A stretch of 64,000 nt of DNA from Holdemanella hominis (GCF_014306155.1 NZ_JACRWH010000001.1:1-64000), one strand, 5' to 3'. Shown: positions 26,747-36,888, counted from the first letter of the stretch. Program-made: numbers and translations. Notes: a model not told the origin generated them from the letters alone.

Positions 26747-26950
26747 ATGAACAATACTGATGTACCTATCTGGGAAAAATATACGCTGACGATTGAAGAA
26801 GCGTCTAAATACTTCCGCATTGGCGAAAAGAAATTGCGTAAATTAGCCGAAGAAAATATTGACGCTGGCTGGGTTATCGTGAACGGTAATCGTATTCAGA
26901 TTAAGCGAAAACAATTTGAAAAAATCATAGATACATTGGACGAAATCTAA
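26747..26950 (+). CDS. xis: Tn916-family excisionase
   Basis: A 67-residue basic winged-helix protein very close to Tn916 Xis (IWEKYTLTIEEASKYFRIGE, then GNRIQIKRKQFEKIIDTLD). It is full length with a strong GGGGGG ribosome site. It promotes Int-mediated excision. The gene is 78 bases upstream of int, as in Tn916. Confidence 0.92.
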   Translation: MNNTDVPIWEKYTLTIEEASKYFRIGEKKLRKLAEENIDAGWVIVNGNRIQIKRKQFEKIIDTLDEI

Positions 26951-27028
26951 TGTCATTGAGCCGTAGATATGGTATAATAAGGTATAGCGTATCACGGCTC
27001 ATTCCATAACGGAAAGGAGCTTTACACT

Positions 27029-28219
27029 ATGTCTAATGTAAAACGAAAAGACAGTAAAAATCGCAATTTGCGTAATGGAGAGAGCCAGCGAAAAGACGGA
27101 AGATACGTTTATAAATATACCGATATATACGGAAAGCCACAATTTATCTATTCTTGGAAACTTGTACCGACAGACAAGACACCTGCTGGAAAGCGTGATG
27201 ATATATCGTTGAGGGAAAAAGAAGCACAGATTAAAAAAGACCTTAACGACGGTATCGACACAGCAGGCGGTAAAATGACAGTCTGCCAGCTCTACGACAA
27301 GAAAAACAGCCAAAGAAAGAACATCAAAAGGGCTACTGAAAAGGGACGACAGTATCTTATGAACGCTCTAAAAAATGACCCGTTGGGTATGATGGCGATT
27401 GATACCGTCAAACAGTCGGACGCTAAAGAATGGGCTATCAGAATGAGTGAAAAAGGATATGCCTATAAAACGATTGATAACTATAAGCGTTCCTTGAAAG
27501 CGTCATTTTACATGGCAATACAAGACGACTGTATCAGAAAGAACCCGTTTGAATTTAAGCTAAGTGATGTTCTGGAAGATGATACGGAGCAGAAAGTTAT
27601 CCTTACACCAGAGCAGGAAGAACGCCTGCTTGCCTTTATGGAAACAGATAAAATTTACAGTAAGTATTATGATGAGGTTGTGCTTCTGCTGGAAACGGGA
27701 CTTCGTATTTCTGAATTTTGCGGACTGACGACACATATTGATATGCAGAACAGAATACTCAATATAGACCACCAGCTATTGAAAGACAGCGAAATAGGCT
27801 ACTATATTGAAACACCAAAGACCAAAAACGGAAAACGGGAACTTCCATTGACAGAACGGGCTTATCAAGCAATCCAAAGGATACTAAAGAACAGAGGAAA
27901 AGCACAACCGTTGATTGTAGGTGGTTACAGCAATTTCCTATTCTTAAACCGTGAGGGCTTGCCTAAAGTTGCAGGAAACTATGAGGGCATGGTGCGAGGA
28001 CTGATTAAGAAGTATAACAAGTATCACACAGATAAGTTACCAAACATTACGCCACATTCATTCCGACATACTTATTGTACGAATATGGCAAACAAAGGAA
28101 TGAACCCAAACACTCTGCAATATCTCATGGGACACGCTAACATAACCATGACACTTGGTTATTACGCACACGGTACATTTCAATCTGCAAAAGCGGAACT
28201 GGAAAGACTGGCTTGTTAA
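27029..28219 (+). CDS. int: Tn916-family integrase
   Basis: A 396-residue tyrosine recombinase, close to the 405 residues of Tn916 Int. It has an N-terminal arm-binding domain (GESQRKDGRYVYKYTD), SLKASFYMAIQDD in the core-binding domain, and catalytic Arg in ETGLRISE, HSFRHTYCTN, MGHANITMTL and Tyr in YYAHGTF. It appears intact and could still act on its own ends if both remained. It is unrelated to the integrase at 23665. Confidence 0.93.
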   Translation: MSNVKRKDSKNRNLRNGESQRKDGRYVYKYTDIYGKPQFIYSWKLVPTDKTPAGKRDDISLREKEAQIKKDLNDGIDTAGGKMTVCQLYDKKNSQRKNIKRATEKGRQYLMNALKNDPLGMMAIDTVKQSDAKEWAIRMSEKGYAYKTIDNYKRSLKASFYMAIQDDCIRKNPFEFKLSDVLEDDTEQKVILTPEQEERLLAFMETDKIYSKYYDEVVLLLETGLRISEFCGLTTHIDMQNRILNIDHQLLKDSEIGYYIETPKTKNGKRELPLTERAYQAIQRILKNRGKAQPLIVGGYSNFLFLNREGLPKVAGNYEGMVRGLIKKYNKYHTDKLPNITPHSFRHTYCTNMANKGMNPNTLQYLMGHANITMTLGYYAHGTFQSAKAELERLAC

Positions 28220-28429
28220 TATCGGAGCTTATATTTACTACTCATTTACTACTTTTGGTTGCATTTTCATGCTGGTAAATGCCAGCTTATGCAAGGTATC
28301 TTCCAAAAAGAAAATACCGATAAAGCCCTAAAATACGGGATATATCGGCATTTACCAACTTATGAAAAGATAATCAGAAATTTATTAAGTTTTTATAGAA
28401 AAAAACTTTAAAAATATTACAAAAAACAG

Positions 28430-28899
28430 TTGACAAGTAAGCCAATCCGGAGTGATATCCATAAAATCAGATATTTCTTTTGCCATTTTTACAACACATT
28501 CATGAAAAGATCAACATCATGCTCTGTTTCGTAAGAAAGAACTCTTGCTCTAAACCTGCTGAGGGTTCTGTCACTAATTGGCTGCTCTTCAAAACTGGTT
28601 GTGTGCAGTGCATACTGATAGCGGATATCAAATGCCATAGCTTCAACGATCTCATCGTCAGTAACATTAAGAGCTTCTTTAAGAATCAGTGCCCCAACAA
28701 TCACATTGACCGGAGTATTAGGTCTGGATGCTTTTTTACTGTAAAGAACAGAAAAAATATTTTCATTAATAGCAGGAAAAACTTTGTCTGCAAAAATTTT
28801 TGCCCATGATTTTTCTAACATTCGTTTTTCACGTTCTGTAAGATTAAAAGTACTGTCTAAAACAGTAAGCTGTTGATTATCATTTTTAACAAAAGACAT
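28430..28899 (-). pseudogene. IS1182-type transposase, N-terminal fragment
   Basis: The ATG at 28899 has a GAGGTGA ribosome site. About 135 residues of the N-terminal DUF772/InsH-like domain follow (PVNVIVGALILKEALNVTDD, PISDRTLSRFRARVL). A one-base deletion near 28490 shifts into a stop, while the other frame continues (KMAKEISDFMDITPDW) until homology ends at about 28430. The catalytic DDE part is lost. Confidence 0.82.
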
Positions 28900-29050
28900 A
28901 TAGATCACCTCATAAAATGCTACCTACATTTTACCAAAGAATCCAATGTTTTTACATATCGTGTTAAGTTTTCAAGGTACAAATTTATATCAAAGGCTAT
29001 AAACCTTTTGACACCCTAATCTTTTATTTTATCTTCTCCGGAGCAGTTTT

Positions 29051-29923
29051 TTACACTGGCTTACAGGTGCATCCGATTCCCAGTCCATCCGGACCGATAT
29101 GACAGGACAAACCGAAGGAAAGTTTATCACACATGACTTCCATTCCCGGGAAACTTTCTTTAATCTGGTTTACCCATTCTTCTGTCACTTCATCGGTACT
29201 GCTGGACGCCGCCATCAGGTACACTTTACCAGCAGCATATTCTTCTCGGAAATTCGTTTCCAGCTCATGCTTCATTGCATCGATCATAACTTTACGTGAT
29301 TTCTTCATACCACGGCATTTCTGGTAGATATCAAGCTTTCCTGTGCTGAAATGCATAACAGGTTTGATATTCAGGACATCTGCTGCCAAAGCTGTCACAG
29401 AGCTGACTCTTCCTCCTTTTTTGAGATATTTCAGTGTGCTGAGCCCGATATAAATTGTCATTTTTTCTCTGGTTTCTTCAAGAATTTTCTTGATTTCGAC
29501 TACACTGTATCCTTCTTTTGCCATTTCTACTGCATCAAGAACAGAACGATGCATCGGGGTTGCCACACGACCGTTATCTACGACAAACACCTTACCGGCA
29601 AATTCATCTTCATTTGCCATGGCTTCTGCTGTCATACAGGACCCGCTTAAAGCACTGCTAAGAGGAATATAAACAATCTCCTCATATTCTTTCAGCATCT
29701 CTTTCCACATATCCATAACTTCTGTTGGTGACGGCTGAGATGTAGAGACATCTACGCCCTTTCGAAGCATATCATAAAATTCATCTCTGGAAAGATCTAC
29801 TCCTTCACGATACACTTTCTCTCCGATATAAAAAGGCATCGGTAGTACCTTAATTCCGAGTCTCTGCGCTTCTTCACTCAAAATTCCACTGTGGCTGTCT
29901 GTCATGATTCCTATTTTCTTCAT
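29051..29923 (-). CDS. DegV family fatty-acid-binding protein
   Basis: A 290-residue DegV/FakB-type protein. DegV proteins bind a fatty acid and present it to a fatty-acid kinase for entry into phospholipid synthesis. Motifs include MTDSHSG at the start, TSQPSPTE (about 60), IPLSSALSGSC (about 91), VDNGRVATPMHRSV and the C-terminal HIGPDGLGIGC. It is the last gene of the cassette, 80 bases after the AI-2E gene. It may feed lipid remodelling with other cassette products. Confidence 0.88.
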   Translation of the reverse strand: MKKIGIMTDSHSGILSEEAQRLGIKVLPMPFYIGEKVYREGVDLSRDEFYDMLRKGVDVSTSQPSPTEVMDMWKEMLKEYEEIVYIPLSSALSGSCMTAEAMANEDEFAGKVFVVDNGRVATPMHRSVLDAVEMAKEGYSVVEIKKILEETREKMTIYIGLSTLKYLKKGGRVSSVTALAADVLNIKPVMHFSTGKLDIYQKCRGMKKSRKVMIDAMKHELETNFREEYAAGKVYLMAASSSTDEVTEEWVNQIKESFPGMEVMCDKLSFGLSCHIGPDGLGIGCTCKPV

Positions 29924-30003
29924 AATATCTTCTTCCTTCGTAATCTATTTTTATAACGTCTTAATAATCGGCATTACACTTCATTTATATTTGTATCATA
30001 TCA

Positions 30004-31221
30004 TTATTTTTCATTCGGCAAAATAAAGGATGACGCAATTTCCTCCTCCGCATACTCTTCCACATCCGTTCTCGTTACTCGTTTTATATGTTGTTTTTTT
30101 AGGCGCAGATATACGAACTCCCGGAATATAGTATAAAATACCGATACAAATGGAATGAAAATCAGCATACCTATAATTCCCATAAGATTTCCGCCGATTG
30201 TAACTGCCGCCAGTACCCAAATTGATGGAAGTCCTACTGATCCGCCAACCACATGAGGATAGATCAGATTACCTTCTATCTGCTGCAAAAGCAGAAAAAC
30301 TATAATAAATAAAACTGCCTGTTTTGGATTTACCATAAAGATCAGAAAACTTCCCACGGCACAGCCAATAAAGGCTCCAAAGATAGGAACCAATGCGGTA
30401 AACGCGATCAAAATTCCAATTAAAAGTGCATATGGCATTTTTAAAATACTTAGCGTGATAACAAACATCATTCCGAGAATTACTGCTTCCAGACACTGCC
30501 CTGCAAGAAAATTTGCAAATGTCCGATATGTCAGCGAACATATGTTAAGAATTGCATCTGCTTTTTGTTTTGGAATAAAAGCGAAAATCACTTTTCTTAC
30601 CTGTAAATGTAATTTTTCCTTCTGAAAAAGAATATAGCATGCAAAGGAAAACGAAATAAAAAAGGTCGCTAATCCACTGGCAATGGAACCTACTGCTGAC
30701 ATCGTCGTATTCATCATATTTCCGACTCCGTTTCCAAGAAGACTTATTCCCCATTTAATTGCCTGATCAGGCTGAAACTGCAGCTGATCTACCAATTTCA
30801 TAATATCCTGATTATCATGTGAAAATTCTCGAATCCAGTTTTGCATCTGTGGAATAAAATCTGAAATACTCGTCATCAGATTTCCCATGGTCTGTGTAAG
30901 CTGTGGAATCACACCAAACATTACCAATATAATGACACCTGCTACCAATATAATTGTAAGAAGCAGGCTTATCGGTCTCGCAGCTTTTTTTCCTATTTTA
31001 TTATTTTCTTTTATCTTTCCGAGCATTTTCTTTTCTAGGAAACTCATTGGTACATTAATCACAAAGGCAATTGCACCACCAAGCGCAAAAGGAAACACAA
31101 TTTTCCATATTGACTTCAGCACTTCAATCACCACATCGAATTTCCACAAAGCAACTACAAGAAATGCCGTAAACACAATCAGTTCTCGAATTTTTTTCAT
31201 AGAACATCTACTTAAATCCAC
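30004..31221 (-). CDS. AI-2E family transporter
   Basis: A 405-residue membrane protein of the AI-2E transporter (PerM/TqsA-like) family with about eight helices and the conserved end LVPIFGAFIG, then QIEGNLIYPHVVG. The GTG at 31221 overlaps the preceding stop by one base and has a GGGGGG ribosome site; the upstream ATG at 31260 lies inside the ATPase fragment. Family members export diverse small molecules or ions; the substrate is unknown. Confidence 0.85.
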   Translation of the reverse strand: MDLSRCSMKKIRELIVFTAFLVVALWKFDVVIEVLKSIWKIVFPFALGGAIAFVINVPMSFLEKKMLGKIKENNKIGKKAARPISLLLTIILVAGVIILVMFGVIPQLTQTMGNLMTSISDFIPQMQNWIREFSHDNQDIMKLVDQLQFQPDQAIKWGISLLGNGVGNMMNTTMSAVGSIASGLATFFISFSFACYILFQKEKLHLQVRKVIFAFIPKQKADAILNICSLTYRTFANFLAGQCLEAVILGMMFVITLSILKMPYALLIGILIAFTALVPIFGAFIGCAVGSFLIFMVNPKQAVLFIIVFLLLQQIEGNLIYPHVVGGSVGLPSIWVLAAVTIGGNLMGIIGMLIFIPFVSVFYTIFREFVYLRLKKQHIKRVTRTDVEEYAEEEIASSFILPNEK

Positions 31222-31848
31222 TATCTTTCCCCCCTTTTTCTTAGTTTCATACGTATACACTTAAGTAATTGAATAATCAGAAGGCTTGCAAAAGCATATA
31301 AATATACACATCCAAGCTGCATCAGATTCAACGTTTCCACTTTGAATAAGTTATGGAAACCAGGAACCGTCAGTACTGTTGTAATGAGTACTGCACCTAA
31401 CACAAATGCTCCCTGAAGCCACTTGTTATGAAAGAGACCTTTTGTAAAAATGACCGGATGATCTGATTTGCAATTATATCCATGAAACAAACGTGCCAGA
31501 CAAAGAGTTCCAAAAGCATACGTGCTTCCAAGCAATGTACCATTCTGGTTGTATCCTGTCAAAAAACTGATCATTGTCATTGCTCCAATTACCAAACCTT
31601 CCAGACCGATTTTGCTAAGAAAATCTTTTGTCAATATCGACTCATCTGCCAATCTCGGTTTTTCACTCATCACTTCACTTCTATCCGGCTCTAAGCCTAA
31701 CGCAATTGCCGGAAGACTATCCGTCAAAAGATTAATGAAGAGTAAATGTACTGGTGCAAATGGCACCGGAAGTCCTGCAACCGATGAACAAAGAACGGTT
31801 AAAATTGCTCCGAAATTTCCTGACAAAAGAAACTGTATCGCATATAAA
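31221..31848 (-). pseudogene. P-type cation ATPase, C-terminal membrane fragment
   Basis: About 208 residues correspond to the Cation_ATPase_C region of a calcium-type P-ATPase (LLSGNFGAIL, LFINLLTDSLPAIALGLEP, then six helices). The phosphorylation and nucleotide domains are missing. Homology begins right after the pgsA TAA, in the same frame, with ILYAIQFLLSG, so a deletion fused the two genes. A TTG at 31826 could start translation, but a transport function is impossible. Confidence 0.82.
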
Positions 31849-31853
31849 ATTGC

Positions 31854-32425
31854 TTATACAGTCTCTTCCTTAAGAGTCCTGGTATTCTGGATAATATACA
31901 GAGCGACCGATATGACCATCATTATAGCACACAAACCAATCAACAGATCTGATACCATCGGTGTAATGTGGAACCATATAATATGCACCGCTGTAGTTCC
32001 ATATAATAAAAAGGTTACTATCTTTCCATGCCAGTCTGCACCATGTACTTTTCCTGTCTTTTGTATCACAAGACATCCACTGACTACCATATACAGCTCC
32101 TTACCTGCCATTATTACGATTAAAAGAAGCACATGCGGAAAACGAGTAAACAGACAGATTAACATCGCTGCCTGTGTCAGCTTATCAGCCACCGGATCAA
32201 GTATTTTTCCTAAATTACTAATCCTATGGAATCTTCTTGCGATATATCCATCAGCAAGATCCGTAAGACCAGACAGCAATAAGATTTCACCAGCTAACAG
32301 AGGATTTTTCTTTACACAATAACTCCATATAATTACCGGAATCAGACAAAGCCGAAAAAAGAAAGAAGATTAGGAACCGTAATAATTCTATTCAAATTTT
32401 CTTCCTTATTCACTTCACTCTGCAT
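31854..32425 (-). pseudogene. pgsA: CDP-alcohol phosphatidyltransferase PgsA-like, frameshifted
   Basis: PgsA makes phosphatidylglycerol phosphate from CDP-diacylglycerol and glycerol-3-phosphate. The ATG at 32425 follows GAGGTGA and overlaps the preceding gene by 11 bases. The frame reads NRIITVPNLLSFF, then breaks at the T run near 32355. After a one-base shift it continues LCLIPVIIW and the catalytic signature DLADGYIARRFH...GKILDPVADK. With the shift corrected the length (about 190) is normal, so this may be a phase variant or a sequence error rather than a dead gene. Confidence 0.8.
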
Positions 32426-33479
32426 GTACGGTCACCTCACTTTCCTTTTTTTTAGGCATAAACCAATAAAATATAACACAAAATGCTAAAGCAAACACAA
32501 CACCAAAAACATTTTGACTCACTCTAAGACTAACCGCTCCTTGTAGTCCATATGTCTCTGCAGCAATGGCTAAAGCACCAAATGTGTTAAATACTGCCTG
32601 CCAGCCATATTGTGCTGAAAATCCTACACCGATTCCACCAAGAATTCCTATATATGCATAGATTGACGAAGGAAGCAGAAAATATAATACTGTAAAACAT
32701 ATAACACCTGCAATATTTCCGACAATCCTTTTACGGACTCTGTAGTGCATATCTTCCATGGACGGCAAAATCACGGACATGGCCGCAATACCAGCCCACA
32801 TTGCACGTGGCATATTACAAAGTTCTGCAATGCAAAGGACAATCGGTACGCATAAAATCTGACATATCTGCCATTTTGTTCTGGAAGAAGTGATATCAAA
32901 TTCTTGTATCAGATCTTTCAGATTTCTTTTATAAGTTCTGTTTTTATGATTTCGATAAAATACGAAGCAGGTAAGTGCTGCACCTAAAGCCATACCGACT
33001 AATCGCATCTGATAGCTTTTTCCCGTAACATCATAACCATATAGCAGCAGATACCCAAGAACCAATGTAGATTGATTAAACATGGATGGATTATGGCATC
33101 CGAACAGAATCAACACAGCCAGTGCCGCAATATTTAACAGCATTCCCAATACCGGTGAAAACTGATTTGCTAAATGCGGACATACAGTCATAATTACAAA
33201 GAACAAAGCCAAAAGCATCGTAGATTGTCCGGTGTGGATCCCCAGATCCGCATTCCTAAACACCATGAGACATAATAAGACTACTACACCTACAATGCTG
33301 TTCTCATTTCCAAATAGGATGCTGAAAATACTAACAAAGAAAAAACAAAATGCCATTGTAGCAGCTATCTTCACCAGATATACCCACATATGATATAGTT
33401 TTTCTTTTAGTGTTTCACTCTTTTTCAACAGGTTTTTAGAACCTGCCTGATTTAACTGCAACTCCTGATAAAATGTCAT
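32415..33479 (-). CDS. FUSC-like/aromatic acid exporter family membrane protein
   Basis: A 354-residue protein with about ten helices in two similar halves separated by a basic cytoplasmic stretch (FYRNHKNRTYKRNLKDLI), the pattern of half-size FUSC/ArAE proteins. RVRKRIVGNIAGV in the second half matches the family. These proteins are thought to export aromatic acids or act on the envelope. It lies 33 bases after the histidine kinase gene, and its end overlaps pgsA. The substrate is not predictable. Confidence 0.75.
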   Translation of the reverse strand: MTFYQELQLNQAGSKNLLKKSETLKEKLYHMWVYLVKIAATMAFCFFFVSIFSILFGNENSIVGVVVLLCLMVFRNADLGIHTGQSTMLLALFFVIMTVCPHLANQFSPVLGMLLNIAALAVLILFGCHNPSMFNQSTLVLGYLLLYGYDVTGKSYQMRLVGMALGAALTCFVFYRNHKNRTYKRNLKDLIQEFDITSSRTKWQICQILCVPIVLCIAELCNMPRAMWAGIAAMSVILPSMEDMHYRVRKRIVGNIAGVICFTVLYFLLPSSIYAYIGILGGIGVGFSAQYGWQAVFNTFGALAIAAETYGLQGAVSLRVSQNVFGVVFALAFCVIFYWFMPKKKESEVTVHAE

Positions 33480-33512
33480 ATAAATCCTCTCATCTTCTAA
33501 TTTATCTTAAAA

Positions 33513-34556
33513 CTAGATAATCTCATCTTTCTGCTTTGGCAGCTCTATAACAAATCTGCATCCACCATATTCACGGTTTTCTGCTTTGATTGTTCCTCCG
33601 GCACTATCTACAATCCGTTTTACAAGTGCAAGACCTAGGCCATTTCCTTCTGCTTTATGAGATCCATCTACCTGATAGAACTTGTCAAATATTCTGGATT
33701 TTACATCATCCTCTATTCCTGGTCCTTCATCTTCCAGAATGAACTTAACAGAATCCTGTTCTTGTTTCAGAAACATCGTAATTGTCCCCTTTGAAGGGCT
33801 GAACTTAATCGCATTATCTAAAAGATTTATCCAGATATGCATAAAAAGTCCTTCATTCGCAGTATATTTAACTTCCTCCAATTCTACCTGAAAACCAATT
33901 TCTTTTTCTGTCCATTTTGTTTCCAATGAAAGAACTGCCTGGCGGATCTGTTCATCCAGACGATATTCTGTTTTTTTCATTGGTATATTCTGATTCTCTA
34001 ACTTGGATAACAGCAAAATATTACCAACCAATCCGGAAAGTCTTTGGGTGTTAAATAAGATTTTTTCTACATATTCCTCTTGATCCGGAGACAGTTCTTC
34101 TCCCTGAAGCAGCATTGTATATCCTTCAATGGCATTAATCGGGGTCTTAAACTCATGAGAAACATCAGATACAAAATCCATCTGCAGCACCTCTGTTGCA
34201 CGAAGTTCTTTTGTCATAACGTTAAAACTTTGATAAGATTCTCCAACTTCTGCTATACGGCTATTCGTTTCCAAATGCTGTTCAAAATCTCCCCGAGAAA
34301 CTTCCTTCATTGCTTTACTAAGTCTTGTAATTGGTTCCAGTAACTTTGCATTAATAAAGGAAGTGATCAGCCCTGCAATCAATGTATTGAAAATCAAAAG
34401 CCAGCCAAGCACAGGTATGCTGCCCGGCAGATTAAAAAAATGATTCAAAAAAGCAAATAATAACGCAGATATGACTGTTGAAAATACAAGTGCCAGCCAG
34501 ATTGCACCAGTCAGACAGGATCGGATCCGCAATCCTTTTTCTTTCTTTTGTTCCAT
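33513..34556 (-). CDS. sensor histidine kinase of the cassette
   Basis: A 347-residue kinase: two helices (about 15-35 and 42-65) with almost no external loop, a HAMP linker (about 65-118), HisKA with the phospho-His in DVSHEFKTPINAIEGY, and HATPase with NLLDNAIKF, DEGPGIE and GNGLGLALVKRI. The very short external loop resembles intramembrane-sensing kinases that detect envelope-active antibiotics in Firmicutes. The ATG overlaps the regulator stop (TAATG), so the two are coupled. Confidence 0.9.
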   Translation of the reverse strand: MEQKKEKGLRIRSCLTGAIWLALVFSTVISALLFAFLNHFFNLPGSIPVLGWLLIFNTLIAGLITSFINAKLLEPITRLSKAMKEVSRGDFEQHLETNSRIAEVGESYQSFNVMTKELRATEVLQMDFVSDVSHEFKTPINAIEGYTMLLQGEELSPDQEEYVEKILFNTQRLSGLVGNILLLSKLENQNIPMKKTEYRLDEQIRQAVLSLETKWTEKEIGFQVELEEVKYTANEGLFMHIWINLLDNAIKFSPSKGTITMFLKQEQDSVKFILEDEGPGIEDDVKSRIFDKFYQVDGSHKAEGNGLGLALVKRIVDSAGGTIKAENREYGGCRFVIELPKQKDEII

Positions 34557-35227
34557 TATTTTTTCACCACCTTGTATCCAATTCCACGCATTGTTACGAT
34601 TTCAAAATCAGGGTTATCTTTCAAACGCTCCCTGATTCTTCCTATATGTACCTCTATCGTATGTGAGTCTGCCTCCGTCTCGTATCCCCATACTTCATCC
34701 ATCAACTGTTGTTTTGTAAATATTCTGCCTGGCGAAGCTGCAAGCTTATATAAAAGCAGGAATTCTTTTTTAGGCAAAACAAGACTTTCCTTATCAGTTG
34801 TAACCGTCATTGCATCATAATCAAACTCTGTTGAACCGATCACAATTTTGTGTTCATTCAGTATCTGTGCACGGCGAAGCAGTGCTCCGACTCTTAAAAC
34901 CATTTCATTCACATTTACCGGTTTTACCATATAATCGTCACTTCCCGAAAGAAATCCCTGGCGCATATCATCAAAGGAACCTTTCGCAGTGATCATAAGC
35001 ACTGGTATCTGATATCCTGCTGAGCGAAGTTCTGACACCAGTTCATAGCCATCCATAACCGGCATCATAATATCAGAAATGATCAGATCAATATATTCCT
35101 TAACCAATACTTCTAATGCCTGTGCTCCATCCGATGCACTTTTGACTTGATATCCATTCTTCTCAAGCACTTTTTGGAATAGCTGGCTTAATTCTTTATC
35201 ATCTTCTACAATCAATATTTGAAACAC
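34556..35227 (-). CDS. OmpR-family response regulator of the cassette
   Basis: About 223 residues: receiver with VEDD, Asp in ISDIMMPVMDGYE, ITA and VKPV, then a winged helix ending RGIGYKVVKK. The GTG at 35227 has an AAGGAGG ribosome site at good spacing; the longer frame from 35266 overlaps the phospholipase gene and is unlikely. It is the partner of the adjacent kinase and probably controls the cassette. Confidence 0.88.
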   Translation of the reverse strand: MFQILIVEDDKELSQLFQKVLEKNGYQVKSASDGAQALEVLVKEYIDLIISDIMMPVMDGYELVSELRSAGYQIPVLMITAKGSFDDMRQGFLSGSDDYMVKPVNVNEMVLRVGALLRRAQILNEHKIVIGSTEFDYDAMTVTTDKESLVLPKKEFLLLYKLAASPGRIFTKQQLMDEVWGYETEADSHTIEVHIGRIRERLKDNPDFEIVTMRGIGYKVVKK

Positions 35228-35244
35228 GTTTTCCTTCCTCCTTA

Positions 35245-36678
35245 TTAAAACAGATACCTTGCCCATCCAAGCAGATGCTGTACCAAAAATATTTTTCTCT
35301 GACGTTTCTTTGTTAATTCGATTGGCTCTACATGATATGGATCACGATAGGTTCCATCTTCCAATACCTGTCGGGACACTCTTTCATATTCCATCATGCC
35401 CTCTTCCAACTGTTTATTAATATCTTTACTGCGAATTACGAGCATCAGTTCCGTATCCAGATATGCACTTCTCATGTCCATATTAAAGGAACCGATTACA
35501 GACAGATCGTCGTCAATCAGAATACTTTTTCCGTGGTATGAATAACCGCCTTCATATTCCCAGATATTAATTCCTGTACTTAAGATTCTATTTCTGTTTT
35601 TCGCATAATCGGCAGCCCCAAATGGATTCCCATTATTCGCAACTGAATTTGTCATGATAGAAAAATCTGAAACGTTCTCTGCAATCTCCTCCCATGTATT
35701 AGACATCATATCATTGCAGATAATATATGGTGTATGAATTTTCACACGCTCTTTTGCATTTTTCATTAGTTCTCCCAGTTGATACCAGACTACTGGTTCC
35801 TTGGGACCTGTGTGGATAGGATTTGACACTAATGCAATCTTTTCTGTCTCAAAAGTTTCGTCCGTGTAATCGGTATCGCAGATTCTTTCCTTATTCTCTT
35901 CAAAATATTTCTGATAGCCGTTCTGCAGCTCTAAAACTGCGTTCTTTACAGATTTTCTATTTGCCAGTTTTTTATTGTCATGAAAATAATCACTGTCTTC
36001 TTGTTCCCATATCGTTTCAAAATACTCTAACAACTGGTTAACTGAATTTTCTTTCTCAGGTTCATCGCAAACCACTAACACGTCTCTGTCATAGTTCTTA
36101 TGTCCCGGAAAATCACCCAGGAAATAATTGTATGTATTTCTTCCCCCAAGAATATATCTCTTTCCATCTGCAATCAAATATTTATCATGCATTCTACCCA
36201 TCATTTTCCACGGTTTCAACGGATTGGCCTTATTATACAGTTTAATTTCAACATTCTCATGGGAAGATAATCCATAGAAATACGGATTTCCTTCCATATC
36301 AATCCAGCTCTCCATTCCATCTACTAACAGACGAATATGTACACCTCTGTCTGCCGCATCATGCAGTGCTCCTAAGATCAATTTTCCACTTTCATCGGAT
36401 TTAAATGCAAAAGTAGAAAGAATAATTTCCTTTTTTGCATTCTTGATCAAACGCACTCTTTGTAAAAGCGCTTCTGGATTCTTTTCTATGATTACTGCCC
36501 GTTCTGTATTTTCACTGCATTCGTTCCATGACCCATTTTTTGTTTCTTTTTTGGTTGTATTGGACACTTCCGGCTGCTTTTTATATGCAACGCAGATTCC
36601 GAGCAATTCATAAAAAGCCACACATAAAAAAATTGCCAGTATAACAAGAAGGATTTTACATATTTTATGCTTTTTCAT
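35245..36678 (-). CDS. phospholipase D-like / cardiolipin synthase C-like enzyme
   Basis: A 477-residue protein with an N-terminal membrane anchor (about 8-32) and two HKD motifs, HDKYLIAD...GGRN and HGKSILIDD...GSFNMDMRS. This pair defines bacterial PLD/cardiolipin synthases; ClsC-type enzymes join phosphatidyl groups to make cardiolipin. The end reads PIELTKKRQRKIFLVQHLLG. It is first in the run PLD-RR-HK-FUSC-pgsA-(ATPase)-AI-2E-degV. AGGTGATGTACA precedes the ATG. Other phosphatidyl-transfer substrates are possible. Confidence 0.87.
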   Translation of the reverse strand: MKKHKICKILLVILAIFLCVAFYELLGICVAYKKQPEVSNTTKKETKNGSWNECSENTERAVIIEKNPEALLQRVRLIKNAKKEIILSTFAFKSDESGKLILGALHDAADRGVHIRLLVDGMESWIDMEGNPYFYGLSSHENVEIKLYNKANPLKPWKMMGRMHDKYLIADGKRYILGGRNTYNYFLGDFPGHKNYDRDVLVVCDEPEKENSVNQLLEYFETIWEQEDSDYFHDNKKLANRKSVKNAVLELQNGYQKYFEENKERICDTDYTDETFETEKIALVSNPIHTGPKEPVVWYQLGELMKNAKERVKIHTPYIICNDMMSNTWEEIAENVSDFSIMTNSVANNGNPFGAADYAKNRNRILSTGINIWEYEGGYSYHGKSILIDDDLSVIGSFNMDMRSAYLDTELMLVIRSKDINKQLEEGMMEYERVSRQVLEDGTYRDPYHVEPIELTKKRQRKIFLVQHLLGWARYLF

Positions 36679-36821
36679 TGTACATCACCTGATTCCTTTT
36701 TATTTCTTATTCTTATTCATTAGCAATACAATACAATGGAAAACTCAATTTAACCTCAACAAGGTTTGTTTTTTCATCCATGCAAAATCTTCTTTGTACA
36801 ACAGACTGTTAGATATAGCAA

Positions 36822-36878
36822 AAACGGCCTTTCAAAAACAGTTAACTTCTAAATCAACTGTTTTTTGAAAGGTCGTTT
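36822..36878 (-). terminator. long-stem terminator after the cls fragment
   Basis: A roughly 21-bp stem (36822-36843 with 36856-36878) with a 12-base loop lies directly after the truncated cardiolipin synthase gene on the minus strand and contains A/T runs on both sides. Confidence 0.7.
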
Positions 36879-36888
36879 CATCAGATTC

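Larger units (their letters stand above)
26266..28430 (+). mobile_element. right-end remnant of a Tn916-family element
   Basis: This block is clearly richer in GC than the flanks and contains a Tn916-like xis and int in their usual order, with the long untranslated stretch normally found before xis. Nothing of the conjugation, regulation or resistance parts is left. It ends near 28430, where an IS1182-like transposase fragment begins; an AAGTTTTT...AAAAAACTT inverted repeat at about 28387-28406 may be the transposon end. Confidence 0.75.

Noticed and set aside
26266..26820. Minus-strand 184-residue frame in the Tn916-type region
   Set aside because: Overlaps the xis gene and the untranslated region before it; Cys/Arg/Ser-rich with no recognisable domain.
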